Source: an uncultured Blautia sp. (GTDB taxonomy: Bacteria; Bacillota; Clostridia; Lachnospirales; Lachnospiraceae). Taken from it: DNA of 11,772 nt. The notes below the pieces were generated by a model. The model was given only the letters and a program-made list of their open reading frames with translations. It was not told the DNA's origin and ran no database searches. Shown here one piece after another: positions 8,066 to 11,772 of this stretch; the stretch's first letter is position 1, and each line of letters begins with the position of its first letter. Made by a program: the position numbers and the translations under genes. The stretch is from assembly GCA_900551465.1 (NCBI GenBank), contig URWL01000026.1, positions 1 to 11,772 on the forward strand. The letters are read 5' to 3'.

Positions 8066-8972
8066 GTAAACCACCTCCCACCAGAGAAATATAGTAGCTC
8101 TCCAGACTTTCATCTTTTTCCTGCATGGATATTACCTCACAGTTTTCTTTTTCAAGAGCCATGATCAGCCTGGTCACGTTAACTTTAGCAAATATATCAG
8201 CTTTAGTTTCGGATAAAATCTTGTATTCCAAATTCATGGAATCCAGAATGCGGGCCAGAACTGTGGTACTGCTTACCTCCATGCGGACGCATTTCCTGCA
8301 GGCAGCATTCAGCTCCTCTGCACTTAATTCCTTTACCATGCGTCCACTGTCAATAATACCATAATGAGTAGCCAGACGGGAAATCTCGTCCAGAATGTGA
8401 CTGGAAATCAGAACAGTGATCTGCCTTTCACGGTTTAGTTTCAAAATCAGTTCACGCATTTCCACGATTCCCTGTGGATCAAGGCCATTTACAGGCTCAT
8501 CAAGAACAAGAAAATCCGGATCGCCAGCCAATGCAACTGCAATTCCCAAGCGCTGTTTCATACCCAGAGAAAAGTTTCTGACTTTTTTCTTCCCAGTATT
8601 CTCCAATCCTACCAACTTTAACAGTTCTGGGATACCGTCATAGGAAGGCAGACCAAGAATAAGATACTGCTGTTTCAGATTTTCCTCCGCCGTCATATCC
8701 ATATAGACGGATGGTGTTTCCACCACAGCGCCCATACGTCGGCGGGATTTGATGATATCTTTCGTGTTGCTGCGGATTCCATACAAAGTAAAATTTCCTG
8801 AAGTTGGCGTCTGCAGTCCGCAGATCAGTCGAATCAGAGTTGTTTTACCAGCGCCATTTTTTCCAACAAATCCATAAATAGATCCTTTTGGAACATGCAT
8901 AGTAAGACCATTCAGAGCCTGAAAATTTTTATACCTTTTTATCAGGCTGTTTGTTTGTAAAATATAATCCAT
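8058..8972 (-). CDS. ABC transporter ATP-binding protein, BcrA-like
   Basis: This 304-residue protein powers the transporter formed with the adjacent permease. It shows Walker A GKNGAGKTT (37-45), a signature in the form NFSLGMKQR (133-141), Walker B FLVLDEP (154-160) with E159, D-loop GLDP (163-166) and H-loop SSHILDE with H192. The Q-loop region lies near VVETPSVYMDM (83-93). A C-terminal extension of about 100 residues, beginning near KELSAEELN, is typical of the bacitracin/lantibiotic (BcrA/LanF) subfamily. The start is fixed by AAAGGAGGT, 8 nt upstream. It is the first gene behind the repeat-bearing promoter region after the response regulator gene, so it probably has inducible expression in addition to read-through. 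Confidence 0.95.
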   Translation of the reverse strand: MDYILQTNSLIKRYKNFQALNGLTMHVPKGSIYGFVGKNGAGKTTLIRLICGLQTPTSGNFTLYGIRSNTKDIIKSRRRMGAVVETPSVYMDMTAEENLKQQYLILGLPSYDGIPELLKLVGLENTGKKKVRNFSLGMKQRLGIAVALAGDPDFLVLDEPVNGLDPQGIVEMRELILKLNRERQITVLISSHILDEISRLATHYGIIDSGRMVKELSAEELNAACRKCVRMEVSSTTVLARILDSMNLEYKILSETKADIFAKVNVTRLIMALEKENCEVISMQEKDESLESYYISLVGGGLHD

Positions 8973-9000
8973 AATATGCTACCTCCTTTGATGACTTCAG

Positions 9001-9031
9001 TTTATAAAACAAAAGTCAGGAAAGTGGTCAG
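9001..9031 (-). promoter_or_regulatory. Probable activator-dependent promoter of the ABC transporter genes
   Basis: On the minus strand TATAAA (9001-9006) is a good -10, but the best -35 is CTGACC (9026-9031) at a long 19-bp spacing. A poor -35 overlapped by direct repeats suggests dependence on a bound activator, most simply the response regulator encoded immediately upstream. Confidence 0.45.
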
Positions 9032-9055
9032 AAAAAGGTCAAGATTTCGTCAAGA
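9015..9055 (-). repeat. Four direct repeats, putative response-regulator binding array
   Basis: On the minus strand the heptamers TCTTGAC (9049-9055), TCTTGAC (9038-9044), TTCTGAC (9027-9033) and TCCTGAC (9015-9021) occur at steps of 11, 11 and 12 bp. An 11-bp period on one face of the helix is the usual arrangement for OmpR/PhoB-family regulators. The array begins inside the last codons and stop of the regulator gene and ends about 10 bp before the -10 box. Confidence 0.6.
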
Positions 9056-9721
9056 TTTTTGTTCTGCCAGTTTGAAGCCGATACCCCAGACCGTTTCAAT
9101 ATAGTCTGCACCGCTGACTTCCTGCATTTTTCTGCGAAGATTGCTGATATGCTGCTTCAAAGAACGCTCGGTACAATCGGGAGTGTCCAGACTGATTCTG
9201 TCAAGCAGTACACTCTTGGCAATAACCTGTTTCGGATTCTCCATCAGCAGTTTCAAAATGGCATATTCTGTTCTTGTCAGCCTCACCGGATGATCTTGTA
9301 CCGTCAACGAAAAGGATACTATGTCCAACATCAGATCTCCCGCAGAAAGTATTTTACTGTGACCATGCTGCTCTGCCTTACGAAGCTGAACTGTAATTCG
9401 GGCAAGAAGTTCTTTTATATCAAAAGGTTTTGTCATATAATCCGCAGCACCGCCCAACAGAAGATTTACTTTATCCTGCACATCCGCCTTTGCGCTGAGT
9501 ACAATGACCGGAATGTTCTCAATACAGTGCAGAACTTCCTCTCCCGAAAGTCCCGGCAGCATCAGATCCAGCAATATCAGGTCAGGTTTGTTTTTGGAAA
9601 GAAGATATAAAGCTTCTGTGCCTGAATATGCGCGAAGAACAGCATATCCCTCCCGTATCAGCACTTCCTTCAGCATATCTCCAATATAAATATCATCATC
9701 TATGATTGCAATTGTTTTCAT
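9050..9721 (-). CDS. OmpR/PhoB-family response regulator
   Basis: This DNA-binding regulator is phosphorylated by the kinase of the same operon. Using the ATG at 9721 it has 223 residues. The receiver domain (about 1-115) has the acidic pocket D8-D10, phospho-acceptor D52 in LILLDLMLPG, S76 and K98 in YMTKPFD. The winged-helix domain (about 125-222) contains LTRTEYAILKLLMENP, a recognition-helix region SLKQHISNLRRKM and the wing ETVWGIGFKL. The frame extends 11 codons upstream to another ATG at 9754, but MKTIAIIDDD is where family members normally begin. The ribosome binding site (GTGGGGA) is modest for either choice. It is first in an operon with ATPase, permease and kinase. No clear -10/-35 was found for it in the intergenic region shared with the divergent XRE gene. 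Confidence 0.94.
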   Translation of the reverse strand: MKTIAIIDDDIYIGDMLKEVLIREGYAVLRAYSGTEALYLLSKNKPDLILLDLMLPGLSGEEVLHCIENIPVIVLSAKADVQDKVNLLLGGAADYMTKPFDIKELLARITVQLRKAEQHGHSKILSAGDLMLDIVSFSLTVQDHPVRLTRTEYAILKLLMENPKQVIAKSVLLDRISLDTPDCTERSLKQHISNLRRKMQEVSGADYIETVWGIGFKLAEQKS

Positions 9722-9746
9722 TTTTTCCCCACAAGCAAAAATTTTG

Positions 9747-9787
9747 TAGTCCATTTTGTTCCAAAATCGAATAGTCCATTCCGTTCC
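9747..9787. repeat. 16-bp direct repeat pair in the divergent regulator intergenic region
   Basis: TAGTCCATTTTGTTCC (9747-9762) and TAGTCCATTCCGTTCC (9772-9787) differ at two central positions and are 25 bp apart start to start. The first also lies within an inverted repeat, ATTTTG-TTC-CAAAAT (9753-9767). The second lies directly upstream of the -10 of the XRE gene. These are candidate operators for the XRE protein or another regulator of the divergent genes. Confidence 0.65.
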
Positions 9788-9791
9788 GACC

Positions 9792-9797
9792 TATACT
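9792..9797 (+). promoter_or_regulatory. Candidate -10 box of the XRE regulator gene
   Basis: TATACT lies 23 nt before the start codon, with a strong ribosome binding site between them. No recognisable -35 is found at 16-18 bp upstream, where the second direct repeat begins. The assignment is therefore tentative. Confidence 0.4.
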
Positions 9798-9820
9798 TTC
9801 TGAAAAAAGGAGGTACAGGC

Positions 9821-10036
9821 ATGAAATTTCAGCGGATTCAGGATCTTCGTATAGACTCTGACCTGTCACAGAGACAAATTGGAGAAATACTCCATATCAG
9901 TCAGCGCACCTACTCTCACTACGAAACAGGATCCCGGGATATTCCTGTCGAAATGCTTATCCGAATTGCTGATTACTATAATATCAGTCTTGACTATCTG
10001 GTTGGCCGCAGTGACCGGAAGGAAAAGCCTGAATAA
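9821..10036 (+). CDS. Small XRE/Cro-CI family helix-turn-helix regulator
   Basis: This 71-residue protein is almost entirely one HTH_3/XRE domain. Helix 2 to helix 3 reads LSQRQIGEILHISQRTYSHY (15-34), with recognition helix about 27-35, followed by the typical RIADYYNISLDYLVGR ending (48-63) and a charged tail. There is no ligand or dimerisation domain, so it should act as a small DNA-binding repressor. The start is certain: GGAGGT sits 6 nt upstream of the ATG. It is transcribed away from the two-component/ABC operon and converges on gloA. The direct repeats in its upstream region make autoregulation plausible. Whether it controls the divergent operon is inference from position only. Confidence 0.92.
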   Translation: MKFQRIQDLRIDSDLSQRQIGEILHISQRTYSHYETGSRDIPVEMLIRIADYYNISLDYLVGRSDRKEKPE

Positions 10037-10044
10037 AAACAGCA

Positions 10045-10416
10045 TTATCTGGCTGGAACGATTTCCAGCCAGTATCCGTCCGGATCGCTGATAAAGTAAA
10101 TGCCCATTCCTGGATTTTCATAGCAGATACAGCCCATGTCCTGGTGTTTTTTATGGGCAGCTTCCATATCATCTGTGGTAAATGCCAGATGAATCTCATT
10201 GTCCCCCAGATTATAGCAGTCTTTTTCCCAGTCCCGGAGCCAGGTAAGTTCCAGCTGAAAATCAGTTTCTCCATCTCCCAGATAGCAAAGGATAAAGCTT
10301 CCGTCCTCTGCCTCCTTACGTCTTACTTCCTTCAGCCCCAGCGCTTCCTCATAAAATCTTAAAGATTTTTCCAGATCGATCACATTGTAATTGTAGTGTG
10401 CAAATTTAAAGCTCAT
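10045..10416 (-). CDS. gloA: Glyoxalase I-like VOC family protein (lactoylglutathione lyase)
   Basis: This 123-residue protein of the vicinal-oxygen-chelate fold has two beta-alpha-beta-beta-beta modules. All four expected metal ligands of glyoxalase I are present: H7 (FAHYNYNV), E56 (FQLELTW), H76 (EIHLAF) and E118 (GYWLEIVP). Glyoxalase I isomerises the methylglyoxal-thiol hemithioacetal. Because many Clostridia lack glutathione, the thiol may differ, and the substrate remains an inference. Its ATG lies 1 nt after the stop of the DNA glycosylase gene, with AAGGGAG as ribosome binding site inside that gene, so the two are co-transcribed. Confidence 0.88.
   Translation of the reverse strand: MSFKFAHYNYNVIDLEKSLRFYEEALGLKEVRRKEAEDGSFILCYLGDGETDFQLELTWLRDWEKDCYNLGDNEIHLAFTTDDMEAAHKKHQDMGCICYENPGMGIYFISDPDGYWLEIVPAR
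10049..10072 (-). terminator. Hairpin at the 3' end of gloA, possible terminator
   Basis: CTGGCTGGAA (10049-10058) and TTCCAGCCAG (10063-10072) form a perfect 10-bp stem with a 4-nt loop. It lies over the last codons of gloA, between convergent genes. On the minus strand the T-rich stretch (TGTTTTTATT) starts only about 7-9 nt past the stem, so it is not a textbook terminator. On the plus strand no T-tract follows. Confidence 0.45.
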
Positions 10417-10417
10417 A

Positions 10418-11236
10418 TTATTTTCTCCCTTCAGTTAATTCATAATAAAAAATATACTGCTGCATGATTCCTCTCATGCCGTGATATCTCCTGTTTGGAA
10501 ATCCTCTTTTATAATGAAGTTCCAGCACCTGACGGATATGAGTATCCACAGGAAAGGCATCCATATAATGAAGAGCAAACAGGCAGATACAATCCGCCAC
10601 CTTTTCTCCCACACCGCTGAGCTTCATAAGCTCTTTCTTTGCTCTGCTGTAATATTTCATCTGAAAAATTTTTTCCAGTGAAATTTCTCCTTCGGCAATA
10701 CTCCGGGCAGTTTCCACAAGATATCTGGCCCGATAGCCCATTCCCAGCTCCCGCAGTTCCTCCTCTGTTGCCAGTGCCAGTGCTTCCGGTCCCGGAAAGC
10801 TGTAATACTCCACTCCCTCCCGGGAAATTTTTTTATCTCCATAACAGGCGCAGAGTCTTTCAATACATCCCCGGATCCTGGTAATGTGATTCTGCTGAGA
10901 TATCAGAAATGTAATGATCATTTCCCATAAATCCTGTCTGAGTATCCTGATCCCGCTGCCCTTTTCAGCTGCCGCGCTGAGATACCTGTCTCTTGGATTT
11001 ACTTTTTGTATGTACTCACTGTAATCGGTATCCAGGTCAAAATAAGGAACCCAGAAACATATCAGCTCTACATCACTGCAGTGAAAATCCACAATAGTGC
11101 CTTTCTGTGTGATCTCCAGGTACTGATCTCCCGCTACAAGAGAATAAGTGTACTCTCCGATCTTTTTCATGCGAAAGCACTGTCCGGAGTCACAGATCTG
11201 CTCCAGACTAAAATTATCAAGTTCCATTGTTACCAT
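10418..11236 (-). CDS. ogg: 8-oxoguanine DNA glycosylase / AP lyase (OGG1 type)
   Basis: This base-excision repair enzyme removes 8-oxoG from DNA and nicks the abasic site. The 272-residue protein has the OGG1-like N-terminal domain (SLEQICDSGQCFR, residues 10-22) and then a helix-hairpin-helix GPD glycosylase domain. FLISQQNHITRI (110-121) matches the Asn-rich region that opens this domain. The hairpin LSGVGEKVADCICLFAL (206-222) carries catalytic Lys K212, and FPVDTHI (228-234) carries the catalytic Asp D231, as in K249/D268 of human OGG1. The chosen ATG has only a weak AGAGAGA upstream, and an in-frame ATG three codons later is possible. It lies 29 nt after the small Cys-rich gene and 1 nt before gloA. 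The probable three-gene operon makes sense as protection from oxidative and carbonyl damage. Confidence 0.93.
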   Translation of the reverse strand: MVTMELDNFSLEQICDSGQCFRMKKIGEYTYSLVAGDQYLEITQKGTIVDFHCSDVELICFWVPYFDLDTDYSEYIQKVNPRDRYLSAAAEKGSGIRILRQDLWEMIITFLISQQNHITRIRGCIERLCACYGDKKISREGVEYYSFPGPEALALATEEELRELGMGYRARYLVETARSIAEGEISLEKIFQMKYYSRAKKELMKLSGVGEKVADCICLFALHYMDAFPVDTHIRQVLELHYKRGFPNRRYHGMRGIMQQYIFYYELTEGRK

Positions 11237-11265
11237 ATATGTCTCTCTGTACTTTCTGATTTATT

Positions 11266-11445
11266 TTACATCTGATGACGTACTATCTTATATTCATCTC
11301 CAGAACGATAGTAGGGACATTCCTTTACATTACTGGTAAGAAAACGATAATATTCATCTTCATCTAAGTTTACATCACAGTAATACGTTTCTGTTTCTTC
11401 ATCATAAACATAATTGGCACAATAATCGCAGCTTGCCGCACTCAC
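11266..11445 (-). CDS. Small Cys-rich protein, DUF6472-like
   Basis: A 59-residue protein starting MSAASCDYCANYVYDEE, with a central acidic stretch NLDEDEYYRFL and an ending CPYYRSGDEYKIVRHQM. It matches my recollection of the DUF6472 family, common in Lachnospiraceae and of unknown function. C6, C9, C23 and C43 form a CxxC plus two single cysteines, suggesting a small metal-binding (zinc or iron) fold. Start choice: a GTG at 11445 lies 8 nt after AGGAGG. The frame can be opened three codons earlier at another GTG, but that codon overlaps the ribosome binding site. The ATG at 11447 is out of frame and followed at once by a stop. It appears to be the first gene of the operon with ogg and gloA. 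Confidence 0.82.
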   Translation of the reverse strand: MSAASCDYCANYVYDEETETYYCDVNLDEDEYYRFLTSNVKECPYYRSGDEYKIVRHQM

Positions 11446-11499
11446 ATCTTTCACCTCCTGGACTTGATTTAAAATATTATTCTTTTTCTTTCTGTATGC

Positions 11500-11529
11500 A
11501 TCTTATCACAGATGAATGTAAATAGTAAA
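11500..11529 (-). promoter_or_regulatory. Candidate promoter of the DUF6472-ogg-gloA operon
   Basis: On the minus strand TTTACT (11524-11529), an 18-bp spacer ending in TGA, and TAAGAT (11500-11505) give a moderate extended -10 promoter about 55 nt upstream of the start codon. A small inverted repeat, CATCT-TATCAC-AGATG (11499-11514), overlaps the -10. Confidence 0.4.
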
Positions 11530-11558
11530 TTAAGGAATCAAATTTTTTTAAAACCTTA

Positions 11559-11587
11559 TTGCCTAATTCCTACCGATATGATATGCT
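11559..11587 (+). promoter_or_regulatory. Candidate promoter of rnfC
   Basis: TTGCCT (11559-11564), a 17-bp spacer ending in TGA, and TATGCT (11582-11587) form an extended -10 promoter. An overlapping TATGAT (11577-11582) is an alternative -10 without a good -35. The start point would fall near 11594, at the edge of the Rex-type site. Confidence 0.5.
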
Positions 11588-11594
11588 GTGTAAG

Positions 11595-11612
11595 TTGTTA
11601 ACCTTTTAACGA
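11595..11612. promoter_or_regulatory. Rex-type redox operator upstream of rnfC
   Basis: TTGTTAACCTTTTAACGA matches the Clostridia Rex consensus TTGTTAAnnnnTTAACAA at every fixed position except one, with a perfect GTTAA-CCTT-TTAAC core. It lies just past the predicted -10, over the transcription start, where Rex would block initiation when NADH/NAD+ is low. No rex gene is in the window. Confidence 0.75.
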
Positions 11613-11649
11613 ATCAAGAAATATTTTCACAAGCAAAGGAGACCAGGAT

Positions 11650-11772
11650 ATGCAGAAAACGCAAAAATCTGTATTCCCCGGCGGCGTACATCCTACCGAC
11701 GGCTTTGACAAGGCTCTCTCCATGAACTGTGCGGTAATTCCTTACCGTCCCGAAACTGTCACTATTCTTTCG
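11650..11772 (+). CDS. rnfC: RnfC-like electron transport complex subunit, N-terminus only
   Basis: The first 41 codons are visible; the gene runs off the window. The protein begins MQKTQKSVFPGGVHPTDG, and the GGVHP motif followed about 20 residues later by ETVTILS matches the N-terminal barrel-sandwich domain of RnfC. RnfC is the NADH-oxidising, iron-sulfur subunit of the Rnf ferredoxin:NAD+ oxidoreductase that builds an ion gradient. The iron-sulfur motifs lie beyond the edge, so the call rests on the N-terminus and on the Rex-type operator upstream; rnf operons are known Rex targets in Clostridia. The ribosome binding site AAAGGAG lies 8 nt before the ATG. A related protein sharing only this N-terminal domain cannot be excluded. 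Confidence 0.72.
   Translation, partial: MQKTQKSVFPGGVHPTDGFDKALSMNCAVIPYRPETVTILS

Noticed and set aside
8066..8113. Upstream extension of the permease by 16 codons.
   Set aside because: The internal ATG at 8065 has a near-consensus ribosome binding site and the typical coupled overlap with the ATPase stop; the extension adds a Trp-rich stretch with no ribosome binding site.
10072..10083. Short palindrome ATCCGTCCGGAT next to the gloA hairpin.
   Set aside because: It lies in coding sequence with a 2-nt loop; most likely chance.

Overview
The window looks like a chromosomal segment of an anaerobic Bacillota, most likely Clostridia of the Lachnospiraceae type. This rests on strong AGGAGG-type ribosome binding sites, sigma-A-like promoters, a NusG_II / Gx-transporter gene pair, a DUF6472-like small Cys protein, a Clostridia-style BcrA-type ABC two-component operon and the start of an rnfC-like gene behind a Rex-type operator. 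I see no insertion sequence, phage gene, CRISPR array, tRNA or rRNA.

Layout. (1) Positions 1-2530, minus: secA, complete except for the last codons of its C-terminal zinc motif. Its promoter is back to back with a strong promoter for the next plus-strand unit. (2) 2767-3624, plus: a two-gene operon of a membrane-anchored NusG domain II protein and a Gx-family (Hpre_diP_synt_I) membrane protein, ending in a bidirectional terminator. (3) 6237-3649, minus, converging on that terminator: a VanZ-like/inositol monophosphatase fusion, then apbE (exported FAD:protein FMN transferase). NusG_II, Gx and ApbE proteins are all linked to extracytoplasmic flavoprotein or redox functions, which fits the rnfC start at the right edge.

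(4) 9721-6389, minus: a four-gene operon of response regulator, BcrA-like ABC ATPase, ABC-2 permease and a short histidine kinase with no extracellular sensor domain. Between regulator and ATPase lie four TCTTGAC-like direct repeats on an 11-12 bp period, upstream of a -10 box with a poor -35. This is what an OmpR/PhoB-type activator site should look like. The module is probably an antimicrobial-peptide or cell-envelope-stress sensing and efflux system. (5) 9821-10036, plus: a small divergent XRE-family regulator. A 16-bp direct repeat lies in the shared intergenic region.

(6) 11445-10045, minus: a probable operon of a small Cys-rich DUF6472-like protein, an OGG1-type 8-oxoguanine DNA glycosylase and a glyoxalase I-like VOC protein, i.e. 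damage repair and aldehyde detoxification. (7) 11559-11772, plus: an extended -10 promoter, an 18-bp near-perfect Rex operator just downstream of it, and the first 41 codons of an RnfC-like gene, suggesting NADH/NAD+ control of an Rnf complex.

Most of the window is ordinary chromosomal content. The points that merit attention are the VanZ-IMPase fusion, the regulator repeats, the Rex site and the XRE intergenic repeats. All gene calls come from reading motifs by eye, without database searches.
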